Positions 24,540 to 35,558 are shown, counted from the stretch's first letter. The stretch is DNA of 64,000 nt from Taenia hydatigena (GCA_036345935.2 JADWOT020001851.1:240001-304000); one strand, 5' to 3'. Numbers and translations: made by a program. The notes: generated from the sequence alone by a model not told the origin.

Positions 24540-25480
24540 GGTCCATGCTAGGTTGTTAGAATGACCTGACAATAGCCAGCATACATTCTGCTTCGCCAAA
24601 TTTGCTCTTTAAACTTTGTTTTAAATAAGAGCATAATGTAAAATAGACCAGTAGCATTGACGTCAGCACGATAGCTCTAAATTATGCATAAAAGGGGAAG
24701 GAAAGGAGGCGTATAGACAAAAAGAAAGAGTAGAACTTTGAATAATTTGTGCTTTTTAATAAATTTTGGCTAAGTGAAAAGTTTGGCAGTGAATCTTGTG
24801 CTCACAGCCCAGCAGGAGCTCAGGTTTTCCTTAATGAGGTGCACAGAATCCTCGAGTGCATAAAGAGACAAACATTACTATCAGATACCATTTGTTTGTG
24901 TCCTGTGTCGATTCACCTATGAGGTATTTTAATCCCCGCAGTTTAGTCTTGAGCATTGTTACACAAGCTTGCCGATAGCTTTTCTCGACGTCTTTATCGT
25001 ACCTTTCCCTGCTTAGTTTAGCTCATTTCAGCGCACCTCGTCATGGCCGTTCATTTTTTGGAAGGACGTCCCGTGTGTTCTTGTAACAACCCCTTCCATG
25101 GAGAAATGTCACTGCGCAAAAGACATTGACTGAAGAGATTCGGCTGCAAGCCTCCATTGTTTAGGAACACTAGTCGATGAGTCTTCGACTGGCCTCTATC
25201 TTAGCGGACACTGGTTGATTGCGTGCAAAAGCTAAAACAGGACAATTTTTGATGCAATTTCGAATCTGCAAAAATGAGACCACCATCCTTTTCATGCTCC
25301 CATCATTTCTCTCCCCGGAAAAGCTTCCTTCCGTTGCTGTTTTTTTGCAAAGTGATGCACTGCTTAGACAAAAGCAGAATGTCTTCAAAACGAAAATGTT
25401 GCCTAAGTAATGAATGATGGGTCATCTACCGCCTATTTCTCCATGTCCCACTATACCTGTCCAACCAGCGAACGAAGTGA
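24540..25480 (+). repeat. Direct duplication, left copy
   Basis: Matches 26130-27190 in the same orientation. Paired landmarks are GCTAGGTTGTTAGAATGACC with its partner near 26139, AATCCCCGCAGTTTAGT with AATCTCTGCAGCTTGTAG, GCTTTTCTCGACGTCT with GCCTTTCTCGACGTCT, and TTAGCTCATTTCAGCGCACC with its partner near 26700. The two differ by many substitutions and several indels, so this is an old local duplication or two insertions of one repeat. No coding frame is shared. Confidence 0.65.
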
Positions 25481-26129
25481 GAGCTTGATTTGATCCAGGC
25501 AAGCTTACACCTTCGTATTCAAGATTTTTCATTTTATTCATGACCAGTGAGATCTCCTCATACCCCACTTGAAGCCTCTAATCCGTGCACGTACTGAGGG
25601 GCACTCATTCGCTCTGGATTAACATCCACGCACGGCAGCTCCGATCCCCTTCAGTTGTTTTGTTCCGTGGTCCTAAACCCGATTCCAAAATTCGGTGAAG
25701 GAAGAGTAAATGCAAATGCGCCTGCTGAAGTTTTCACAATCCGTATTTTGCGCTTATCCTCCGTTGTCTAGACACTCGTCACCGTGTATTATGCAAAATG
25801 TCGTTTCCTTGCATTGGTTCCAATCTACAATAAGCACATTGCTGTGCTTAAAGTTTAAGCGAACTAAGCGCAAAGCGTCGATGCTCTTCCCTTTCACCAG
25901 GTTGGCATAAGTTACAGCATATTTGTTTTGAATCCCGAGTTTTGATTGCGCGGCCAAGGTGATTGAATTCGTTCATATCGCAAGACCTAGATTGGCATCA
26001 TTAGTCCGCCAGATCCGTTCAATATGATCGCTCAGATGATACATGACTTAGTAGCATGCGACTGTAAGATGAGTGTCAAAGAGGCGTGTTATAAGCCCGG
26101 ATACACCGGTTGCGTCTCATTGGCGTGTG
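25481..26129. other. Spacer between the duplicated blocks
   Basis: A minus-strand frame at 25754-25957 (67 codons) reads as ordinary protein, with a segment NKYAVTYANLVKGKSIDALR, but has no recognised domain or clear splice sites. A plus frame overlaps it. Nothing can be assigned. Confidence 0.25.
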
Positions 26130-27190
26130 CAGTAAATGCTAGGTTGCTAAAAGGACCTGACAACTTATTCAGATTTGACGAATTTGCTTCAAAAGCTTGT
26201 GCTACAAACAGCTCTTGTTTTTGCACGTCAGAAGAGTTAAGCGAGCCAAATATGAAGCAGACTAGCAAACTTCACGTAAAAACAATAGCTCTGGTTTGCA
26301 TATAAAACGTGGTGGGGACGACAAGCAATGACAAACAGGAGCGAATTGAAGTGCATCAGATGGACGATTCAAATACTTAGTGCATCTTAGAAAGCTAAAG
26401 CACATGAACAGCTTAAAAGTGAACTGCATGCTTTCAGGCTCTAAACCCATCGAATGCACAGAGATCACCAATAGATGTCATCTCTAATCTGATCCAAGAC
26501 CAGTACTGTGCGAGAGCCTAGAAACAACTCTTTATGGAGCAAACATCTTCAGAAACGTCGTGAGGCATTGCCATAATTTGTGTCCTTAAGCAATTTTTAA
26601 TTTTGAGATTTTTTAATCTCTGCAGCTTGTAGTTTGATTGTGATACACCAACCTGTCAATAGCCTTTCTCGACGTCTCTTTCCAACCTCTCAGCCCAGCT
26701 TAGCTCATCGTATCGCACCTCATCATAGTCGTTCATTCCTAGAGGGAAGACATTAACTGCAGCAAATCGGCTGTGAACCTTAATTGTGCTAAAATACTAG
26801 CCGGTGACTATCCTAAATGACCTTCATCTGACTTGACGCTGGTTGGTCACATAAGGGGGCCCAAAATGCACTAATTTCTGCTGCAAATTTTGGATGAAAG
26901 AATAAGACTACCGTCCCATTCACATCTTCCTCCTTTCTCTCTCACGTTCTTCCCAAAGGGGCTCTCTTGCTTTAGTGTTCTAAAAGCGTTCTCACGCGTG
27001 GGTCAGTAGACCGTTGCCGTAACGTAAAGGCCCTCAAACAATGAATGATAGATCATCTGCAGCTTGTTTTTTTCAAAGATTCTCAGCTACATCCATCCAA
27101 CAGGCGAGTATCCACTTGGCCTGCACCAGATAAGTGTACACCTTCATTACGGAAACATTGATATCATCGGCTGCAACCCAACAGTGTGTG
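26130..27190 (+). repeat. Direct duplication, right copy
   Basis: Partner of 24540-25480, about 1.6 kb downstream. It keeps the same order of shared blocks (near 26139, 26615, 26652 and 26700, and TTCACATCTTCCTCCTTTCTC-like pyrimidine runs near 26920). It is about 100 bp longer, mainly in its left part. A frame at 26024-26305 runs into it from outside and is probably not a gene. Confidence 0.6.
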
Positions 27191-27389
27191 CAAAGAGCGG
27201 ACATTGCAGCAGTAAGCACCGGTAAGTGTTGTCACATCTAGAGATGAGAGATTTGAGGAACCGCATCCTGCCTTAACTTTGATAAGTGTCGGTGTGCAAT
27301 CTCTCCCACTTTTATGCATGCCCTACCACCCGCCACCATAATTCGTTAAGTACGACTCGGAAAAAAATTGAAAAAGGCACATAAAATAT

Positions 27390-30285
27390 GCTAACTTATC
27401 GTTTTGTGTGGCAAACATATGTTTCCGCTTGAACAGCAGCACCCTATTTGACTTACCCGTTTGTTTTGTGTCCACGCTGATAATATAAAATCCTACCGAC
27501 AATGAACACAAATTGTCTCCACCTGCTGTGAGAGTATTCGCCAGTTTGATGCGCCGCGCTGCCAAGTTCGTCCCTCTTTGGTGTTTGCTGATCCATAGTC
27601 TCCCGCTGTAATGGATGCCTTTGAGACGTTGTAGCTCTCCGCTCTTTCTACCATGGTGTACTCACCTTAATCGAAAAAATAAAGGAAGTAGAGAAGCCAT
27701 GGAGGGAAGAAAGCGATTGATTACGGCGAAGTGAGTTGGTGGGTGGGTAAGTGAGGTAATCCAAGCAAATTGTGGAGCTGAAATCAATTAGGACATCAAC
27801 CAGCCATCAAACGAGCAATATCACTAACTCAGGATGGATTTTTTGATTTGGTTGACTAGAAGACCAGGTTTGAAGCAGTGAATGGGACAAATGTTCCTTT
27901 GCACCCACACACCCTCAAGCACCTTTGTCATCGGTTGGTGTCTGAGATGCCCCACCGTCAGGTTGATGGTAAATATTTCCCATTGATTCGAGCGTTTATT
28001 TTCTTGTTCCTTTGTTCCTCTGCCTTTCGTGAATGCAAGCAGCATGGTGGGGTCACTCGGCCGAAAGAATAAAGACATTGGAGTGCGTTTGGAGTTTTCT
28101 ACGTGATCCATTTCTTCAAGTGCATCATCTCGCCCATTCTCACGCTAAAAATATCTCTCTCACTTTTCCAACAGTATATGCATGGATAGCTATGAGAACA
28201 AATTACATGCGGAACCCCTTCGAAATAGTCTACGCCTTCAAGTAATCATCAAGTCAGTCGCATATGTTCCCCAACGAGGACAAGACGCAGCTGCGGGGAA
28301 GTGCTTTGCTTTAGTTACCTCTGTTTTAACTTATTATCTAATTCTAGTCCACCTTACGTGTCACCGTAAGATTACCTGCCTAGTGCTGATTTTCCAATAC
28401 TTTGGGCAACTGAGCCTTGGATTGGTGAGTGTAAGTATGTGTGTTCATTGGGTTTTGAAAGAGTGTGAGCAAGCGAGTGGGTGGGGTGCTGTTGGTTGGC
28501 GTGGCTTTTGGTGGTCGCGGTTATGGTGGTGATAGCCATCTGCGAGTATATAGAGCACACAAGAAGGGATGTTTTATTGTATTGTGTGACGGCAGGCCTG
28601 GGTGTGTAGTTCAATTGACTAGTGTGAGCGGTCACACTGCTTTTGAGGTCCTGTAGATAGAGTACATCAGTACGCAGCACTCTCATCGTCTGGCAGGTGG
28701 ATCCTCTTCTTCACCACCTTCTCTCCCTGCATCGCTCACAACTCGTCAATGACCGCGTTTTTTTATAATGTTTTCATATGGAATAACACTGTCACCTTGT
28801 TGATTTGTGATAGGGTGATTTTGTTAACAACATGAATGCAGATCGATGCCTTTCTACCCCTCTTCCTCATCCTCGATCTCTTTTTGTGATCTCGGTCTGT
28901 CTGCAACCTCTGCTACCCTAGCCAATGTGCGATCAAATATTCACCATGACGTCAACTTCTACTGGGCGTCGATTCAGTAGCAATAGCACTCCAGTCAAAG
29001 AAACTGTTAGCAGGCAGGCCTAGCATGGGATAAGGGAGTCGCAATAGCAACCGTTCTCCTTCTCCACATCCTTAATCCTTTTTAGTGGCACACTAACGGA
29101 GCATGCATACTAGTTACCACTGTAAGGACTGTGTTGTTTGGAACACACGCTGTTCTTAACTTAGATCCTTGCATTCCTGTAGTGGGGGTTGTGCTGATGG
29201 TAGTTTGAGTAGACATGCATACATGCATACATTTTCATGTCATTGGTCTTGAAAGTAGGGGAGCACATAATAGCTCACAGCAAGAAACAGGGCTTTATCA
29301 ACTTTTAAGCTTCACTACACAAGCAACGACTTTGCGATGATATCAGCACTCAAAATCCATTCGAATTACGTGTTGAGATACGTAGCCAAATTGGTTTACG
29401 AGATTGAACTAAGTATTGCATAAACAATACGCACGGTATTTAATTTACTAAGGCAAAATGTTTTTAAACCTTTTGTTAATTTCATATATCCATTGCATGG
29501 AACCCTGTCCAACAGGGCTCCATCATAATGCCATTTACCCACTGCAATATATTTATCCTCTGCCCAGTGCTTAACATTGCGTTATTTGGCCTCTCGAATG
29601 ACCACCAACACAATCCGAGGGTTCCATTATTGCGTCGTAATGTGTGGCATTGTGGTACTCTGTCTGACACGACCACCTGTTTTGGTTTCGGTCACACAGA
29701 GGCGGCCATGCAGGGTCACAGGGGTGGTTATCTTGCCTTAGCTACGTAGGTTGGCCGCTAGGCCATGCCAGCGGCTTAATTCACTCTGCCCGTTGAATAT
29801 ATATATTCCACCCTAGTATTCTGCCCTCTTTTGCCTTCGAGGAAGCCTCGGAACGCTACAGGCCGTATTGCCCTAGTTACTTGAACTGGCCTCCGGCCCA
29901 TGCTGGCAAATCCATTCTTCTGTCTATTGATTACATATTCTGCCCTGGTATTTTTTGCATTCTCGTCTTCAAAACGATCTCGAGACGCTCCATTTCAGCT
30001 CCCAGTGTTTATGTCCTTTCGGGATCTCTTACGTTTCCCATGTCAGCTTAACTTTGCGCTTTGGATTGTACGTTTAATTACTTTGCCTAACTCTTGCTGT
30101 TATGTGACAAACTTACTAATTTTTTGAACATTCAATTGCGCAAATTTTTTAAAATATTCTACTAGTGTACCCCTATTTGATACAAATTACATTAACAACT
30201 TTACTCTTTCCTTTTTCATATTTCTTCTTGAAAATCGTTAATAGTGTGGCGGCTTTGCGGAGGGTGTGCAGGTCGCTCACCTGTG
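27390..30285 (+). repeat. Large dispersed repeat, modules a and c, copy 1
   Basis: Matches 41425-46130 along its whole length and 49893-52990 in its right part. Landmarks are CGCTTGAACAGCAGC near 27426, GATGCCTTTGAGACGTTGT at 27614, TACGCCTTCAAGTAATCATC near 28229, AACGAGGACAAGA near 28272, GAGCGGTCACACTGCTTTTG at 28626, and GAACCCTGTCCAACAGGGCT at 29500. Relative to copy 2 it lacks about 400 bp near 28420 and about 600 bp near 29250. No intact coding frame spans it, but short frames are conserved with copy 2 near 28200-28390 (plus) and 27323-27565 (minus). The type is unknown: possibly a decayed retroelement or a large non-autonomous element. Boundaries are approximate. Confidence 0.8.
29695..29862 (-). 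repeat. Short interspersed element, copy 2 (reverse)
   Basis: Reverse complement of the element at 51385-51575, including TGAATATATATATTC, CTAGTATTCTGCC and TTTTGCCTTCGAGGAAGCC. It lies inside the large repeat copy 1. Immediately after it, 29860-29906 is a second reverse partial copy carrying CTGGCCTCCGGCCCATGCTG, so two insertions or an internal duplication occurred here. Confidence 0.6.
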
Positions 30286-30505
30286 TATGCATTCTACTTT
30301 AGCATTCTGCCTTCTTTTGCCTTCGAAAGAGCCTCGAGACGCTACAGGAATACTAAGGTAAACATATATGCTCAAGAGGCAGAGGGAAATGAGCTGCTGG
30401 CATGGCATGGAGGCCAGCTTACGCAGCTAGAACCACATGGCCACTTCCATAACTCTGACCGAAAGCGGCAGTCCAAACAAGCAATGTATTCCAGTAACTG
30501 CAAAA
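30286..30505. repeat. Short interspersed element, copy 3, inverted composite
   Basis: The left 65 bp (30286-30350) is in reverse orientation (CTTTAGCATTCTGCC, TTTTGCCTTCGAAAGAGCC). From 30356 the element reads forward (GCTGCTGGCATGGCATGGAG, GGCCAGCTTACGCAGCTAG, CAGTCCAAACAAGCAATG). The junction suggests an inversion or two insertions head to head. The 30244-30606 open frame is a reading of this composite and is not a gene. Confidence 0.55.
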
Positions 30506-30506
30506 G

Positions 30507-30726
30507 GTTCTTCCTCTCCCCTTCCTCACCCTTACTATTCGAAGTCTTAGCATTCTTTGCTATCTCTATTATAGGTCAGGGGGAAAGGTATAGATCGATA
30601 CTGTAGAAGAGTTCAAAACGGGGATGCGTCGGCCTTTGGAGAGCTGCCACGATGTTTTACGATCAAGTTTGAGATGTTCTCTCGCCTCTAGCCTACAAAG
30701 CATATTTAAAGAACATAAGTATTGCA
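30507..30726 (-). mobile_element. Truncated 5' end of an LTR-type element, second copy
   Basis: This segment aligns with 32198-32426, which is the 5' end plus the first gag codons of the neighbouring element on the minus strand. Both copies start, on the minus strand, with TG followed by (T/C)AATACTTATGTTCTTTAA and share TTTGTAGGC. The first gag codons are recognisable (SNSKG against SNSKSGG), but the start codon is ATA here. The copy ends about 20 codons into gag, next to the short interspersed element. It is a decayed fragment of the same element family. Confidence 0.65.
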
Positions 30727-31230
30727 CAGCCCTTTCGCCTTTTGAGCACCGTCGCGGTGCTACTCTCGTTGGCTCGCTTTAATTATGCTGCCGGATGGCT
30801 TCCTTTCTTTTACGACTACGTAGGTTTCATCCTCGTAACCGACTAGAGGGAAATTCGTAAGGTCGGACCCTATTATGATGGACGGTTATTGGCTGGATAC
30901 GGAGTTGTGCATTCCGGACGAGGTAGTTCGTGGACGAGATAACTTTTACTACATGGACGGTGTTTATCACTAAGGGTTGTGAAATTTCGCAATGCATTTC
31001 AGGTGTAGGAATCGACTTATGTATTTGAACAAGACCCCTTCATGATAGATGCTGAGTCGACTGTGTTTGTCATAGTATTTCTTTTCTCTAGTAGGAGACA
31101 CTTTAGGGTGTCGCCGTGCAAGATGAAACGCCTTTCTAATCCCTTATTTTAGACGTAGTACGTAATCCGGGTCATTGCCGGTATTCGCTTCCTTACTCGG
31201 TAAACTGCGTTGACCTGGAACAAAGCCCAT
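30727..31230. other. Unassigned sequence between element fragments
   Basis: No frame of note. A small hairpin, GCACCG-TCG-CGGTGC, lies at 30746-30760. Part of this stretch (30778-30842, with GTTTCATCCTCGTAACCG) resembles 40368-40412, so it may be another repeat end. Downstream polymerase sequence of the minus-strand element would be expected here, but I cannot recognise reverse transcriptase motifs. Confidence 0.4.
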
Positions 31231-31600
31231 CTAAGATGTTAATGGAGTTGCCCACAGCCTCGAAAAAAGCACTAGAGATTCCGTGTGCCGAGTCGCAAAG
31301 GCGCCTTTAGCAGAACTCAAGACCGCTTTGGTGTTGCGAAGGAAGTAAATGTTAAGTATTACAGCCCACATCAATTCTGGACATATGACAAATTGCACTG
31401 TCTCTTTTTCTTTCCCCATCTAGGCTATTATTGACATCTCTTCTTCTTCCGCCGATATTAGTTTTGTAGAGAGAGGACCCGTGCAAAATTTGCTACAGAA
31501 AATTTGGAAAGTTTGGAGATTCACTAATAACTTAGCTGCACCTGAGCCAAGGAGAAAACTGCAAGGACATCCTTCTAGCTTGCCACAGACTCGCATAAAT
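31231..31600 (-). pseudogene. LTR retrotransposon protease domain, decayed
   Basis: Two minus-strand frames joined by a frameshift near 31420 read as a retroelement aspartic protease. The first has CSFLLGSGAAK at about 31535-31570, the place of the active-site motif LLDTGA; the catalytic Asp is replaced by Gly. The second has ICPELMWAVILNIYFLRN at about 31335-31390, the place of the conserved ILGxDFL segment, with its Asp also lost, followed by KAVLSSAKGAF. The order and spacing match Ty3/gypsy-type polyproteins. With the active-site Asp lost and a frameshift, it cannot give a working protease. Reverse transcriptase, RNase H and integrase were not found on the 3' side. Confidence 0.72.
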
Positions 31601-32265
31601 GGGGGTGAACCATAGGGAGTAAGCAGGGTAAGAAAAGTACGGCTCACCTGCTCGTGGGGTACGGCGCGACAGAGTACAACGTGGACGTGTGAGGTTTGTC
31701 TGGCGGTTGGACGTCTGAGACGACTGTGTCAGGTGGAGTTCTTGACGTTTCCTAGTCGCTGCCTCCACCAACTGACTAAGATCGTCGGTCCTCATGGCGT
31801 GAAGCCTCGCCGCGATGGTTGGTGGTCGGACTCCGGCTCTAAATTGAACGGCCACCCAGTTTTTTACCCTGTTTGGTGGGCAGCCTCTGAAGGCCCGTTT
31901 GGCTAGGAGTTGCAGAGCCTCAGCATAGTCCTTGTCGTTTTCGCCTGGCTTTTGATTGCGGCGAAAAAATCTTCAGCCAGCGACTGCTCCCGCTGGTCAA
32001 TGACAAGTTGATCCAGCGTCTTGCAGCAATGGTCAATTTCGGAGTCAGATAAGACCTCTCTATCTATCGCCACAGAGAAAAGCTCTTGCCGTTGAGGATA
32101 TAAGTGGATATTGGACCTCTCGGTTTTTATCCAGTCTCCAAAGTTCATTCCTTCTTTAAAGTGCGAGAAGTTTGCCAACGCTTCCACCTGTGTAGAAACC
32201 TCTTCCCTTTTCTTCTCTTCCTTTCCTCCACTCTTACTATTCGAAGGCTGGTTGCTTTTGGACAT
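31601..32265 (-). pseudogene. LTR retrotransposon gag region, frameshifted
   Basis: A frame starts at an ATG at 32263-32265 and runs about 120 codons: a Ser/Lys/Glu-rich start (MSKSNQPSNSKSGGKEEKKR), then FKEGMNFGDWIKTERSNIHL near residues 36-56. Near 31940 a frameshift is needed to continue into ENDKDYAEALQLLAKRAFRG and then VAVQFRAGVRPPTIAARLHA. The pattern (pGEn...Y...L..La..AF) is typical of gag in Ty3/gypsy elements, where it forms the particle core that packages element RNA. No CCHC zinc knuckle remains visible between here and the protease, so there is probably a deletion near 31650. It is non-functional. Confidence 0.7.
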
Positions 32266-32426
32266 CTTTGTTATAGGCTGAAGGAAAACGTACGATAACT
32301 ATGTCGGAAAGCCTAAGACGAGCGTGAGTCGACCTCTGGAGAACAGTCGCGGTGCTCCACGATCAGGCTAAAATTGTCCTCCCGTCTCTGGCCTACAAAG
32401 CACACTTAAAGAACATAAGTATTACA
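32266..32426 (-). mobile_element. 5' end of the LTR-type element (partial LTR or leader)
   Basis: From TGTAATACTTATG (minus strand, starting at 32426) to the gag ATG. It is duplicated at 30570-30726. The TG start fits an LTR terminus, but with only about 160 bp before gag I cannot separate an LTR from a leader, and no primer-binding site was recognised. A matching 3' LTR was not found. Confidence 0.5.
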
Positions 32427-34739
32427 GCTGGAAACAATATAATATAAAATAATATATGTACAATAATGATATAATAATATAAAGTATAACCAGACGCAAA
32501 ATAAATTAATAGAGTTTCTGTTCGAAAAATTAAAATAAACAATAATGTGGACCCTACTTTTGTCAAATCAAATGCAGCATGCATTGCCTAATTTCTTTGC
32601 TAAAACCTATAAAGGCGTGTTAAATACCTGGTGTCAACCTTCTTTTAGAAAGCCCTTGGACAAATAATAAACGGTTTTTACGACCCTGACCGGAATCATG
32701 CTCGATGTTACCTAGCGTTTATGTGTGACGTGTGCTATTCAGCACCGACCCAAGGCTAGCAAGATGGTTATTTACAGTGTAAACGAAATAGCTGATGAAG
32801 GCTAATTGCCTATTCTACTTCTGGAGCAGGAGTTGACCCGTTGGATCAACGAAACCAAAGATAACGCGACTATCTTGGCAATGCATTTGTAAACGCAGTG
32901 TTTCTGTAAGTGCTCTCCTAGGTGTTGCCATTGCTTTTCTTAGGTAAGGATTTACTAAAGCTTAGGTGCCATTTGCTAAATTTCTTATGCATACCACCTC
33001 ATTACCACGAGAAGCTTGTCTAGGATGCACAAACAAATGATATAAAATATTACAAGAGGAAGTGTTAGACCCAGCTTTGCGATACGCGAGTTTCCGGCTG
33101 CAAATTTTGTGACTGGACGCTACTGTGCTGGTCTGATTTGGGCATTTTGGTATTTTGTGCTGTCGCTATTGAGCGTTTTTATTTGCAAATGAAATGCAAG
33201 CACAGGTGCTGGAGCGCATTCCAAAGAGACTGACAGAACCAGCGCCCAGTACTTTGTTTAGGGCATTTTTGCAATGACTACGCATTTCTTATTGAACACA
33301 AATTTTTGCATTTGAAGGACTTTTGATTTCAATTTTGAAACATTGCCTTATAGGCACCGATGTCTTTTGTAATAACTCCATCTCTCCGCTAGAAAGTGTT
33401 GTACTTGGTCGTCGGAAATTAATAGGCTCTACGCTGGTGGTAGTAGTAGCGGTAGCACCTCAAAACTGTGCCACTACGTAAGTGCCTGCATCGTCTACAG
33501 TTGGGTTTCCCCGAGAGTGATGCTATTCTCCCATTGGATCGCAACCATTTACTGATCTGCTCAAGTCACTGACAAGAGGTTGGTGTTTTGGAACCATGAG
33601 TAACGCATGGATTAAAAGCGAGCACAACTGCGGTGGTGGTGGTTAAATGGACGTGAACTGTCCCTAACTCTTATTGATGCAGCTGCAACATTTTTTTGCA
33701 AAGAAGGACCCTATGGCTTGTAAGCCTCCTCTTTCGCAGCAGTTCAGTGATCCTTTTTTCAAGAAGGTGCGCAGTTCGTATGCGTCAGAAAGAGGTGGCC
33801 AAAGCAGCGCCCTCAATGGGGTCGGGTGGGCAAGTGGGTGGGTGGGTAGATTGCCTATATCCAGGTCGTCTGCACTCTTCCCTTCCAACGCCCCATTGCT
33901 GATTCAAACGCACGAGTCTGTGCATAGGTCGATGAATCGATAAGACCGCATGCTATGCAGTCAGTGCATTTCTATTTTTATTTGGGTGGTCTATCGACCC
34001 ACATATCGATCGATTGGACTTCAGGGCAAGTTGAGCTGCAAAAACCCGCATGTTTAAATGAGTGGGTGACAAAGCTCGAACCCATGCAAATGTGTCCTTG
34101 CTTGTGGCTTGGACGCAATTAACTGTTTCGATCCGAAGTAAATTCTTAAACCCTATTCTTTTCCCCTCCTCCTCGTTCTGGCATTTCCCACCCATTATGC
34201 CCCCTGTCCCTCGTTTCTTCCTCAATCCTAAACTTTCGGGACAGCTATGGAGTTGCAAACGATGAGGACGCATCCGCAGTGCATTTAAAGCTCCGCTCTG
34301 AGCTCCGAGTAGCTTGGCGAAAATTCTGCAGCCAATTTTGGGGCCAGATTTTCCTTCTCGACTTCAATATTCAATGTCAATTCGGTCTCTTATTGGTGGT
34401 TAGTTGCTCTTTTTACCACCACATAAAGTAAGGCAGCTTTACTATGCTTATTATAGACTAAACACGCTAAAATTTTGTTAAGCAGACTTTAATAAATAAA
34501 TGGTAGTTAGTGTGTTTATCTCATAGGAGCGCAATCATCTTGCTTAAAATTTGGCCTAATTAGGAAGCAATTTGGGCTTCTTTTGAAAGGTCGACTGCAC
34601 GATTCTGATTCCCTTGCAACGGCCAACAATTTGAGTCTGCATTACGACTTCATTACTTTCGTTACGGGCTAGCCACTTGGTTTTTCATTAGCTAGTTCAT
34701 TTTCTCACTTTTTTGTGCTTACCTTCTTTGAGTTGTTAG
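32427..34739. other. No gene supported
   Basis: AT-rich at 32430-32590. The frames at 33664-33943 on both strands come from a GGGTGGGTGGGTAG run and its surroundings. No domain or repeat was identified. Confidence 0.35.
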
Positions 34740-34799
34740 TTGGAGGAGACCTTCTATGAAGCATCCAACGGAACCCTCCATCACTTGGATAAGACTCAG
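34740..34799 (+). CDS. Candidate 20-codon internal exon
   Basis: A long pyrimidine-rich tract (34700-34736) ends in TTGTTAG. Then exactly 20 codons, LEETFYEASNGTLHHLDKTQ, run to CAG|GTACGA. Both ends are phase 0, like several other candidates on this strand. NGT is a possible glycosylation site, consistent with the secretory start exon at 16991. The splice signals are good for such a short exon. Product unknown. Confidence 0.38.
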
Positions 34800-35558
34800 G
34801 TACGACGATAGAGCCAACAGATTGTCGATCACTTATTCACTCCTAAAGTCTGTAACTCAATCAATTTATTGAAATAATTCTTCAACGGGTCTGACGATGC
34901 TGTTCCAACTTATGCGACGTTAGTGGGACCAACCACTCAGTTGACTACTCCAAGTCTTTCACTAAAATGCACCAAAGAGATGTTTCCTATGGCAGCCAGA
35001 TTATGTTTTCTAAAGCCAAATGCTACAAGATTACTCGTCGACTAACGCAGTCACTGATGAGATGCTCTAGCGCTTTTTCCACGCTACATGGATGAATGCG
35101 TGTCTGCTACCAGCGTTGGCTGACGAATCCATATAAATAACCACGGACTCGAGGCATTATCACTGCATTATGGTGCATAGGGTGCTCAAAATTATTACTC
35201 TTGCTTGAGAACGAAGGCCATTGGGAAGGAGTTTGTACATCGAAATCAGTAAAAAAGCCAAGGATGCTTTTGACCTTGAGGCCAATATCAAACTATTGTA
35301 AAGCCTTCTAGTCTTCATTTCCATTTCAGTTGGATGGTGAACTTGCAGATGTGACGATGGGCTGAGTGAGATTGTTCGCTAAGCTGAATAAAAGGAACGG
35401 ATAGGCACGGAATGCTTGGTTGCTTGACTCTTGTGATTTTCACCTCGTTGGATGGGGAATATTGGCATGTAGCAGACGTAAAACTTTGTCAACACTCGAA
35501 AATAAGACAAGGTAAGTCATAATTTTAGGGCAGGGAGTGTAGTGCTGACGTAATGTAG
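34800..35558. other. Probable intron
   Basis: No convincing exon was found. A tract ending TTTCCATTTCAG near 35330 looks like an acceptor, but its phase 0 reading stops after 11 codons without a donor. Confidence 0.35.

Noticed and set aside
30780..31230. Possible reverse transcriptase or integrase part of the LTR element.
   Set aside because: No recognisable polymerase or integrase motif was seen on the minus strand in any frame.
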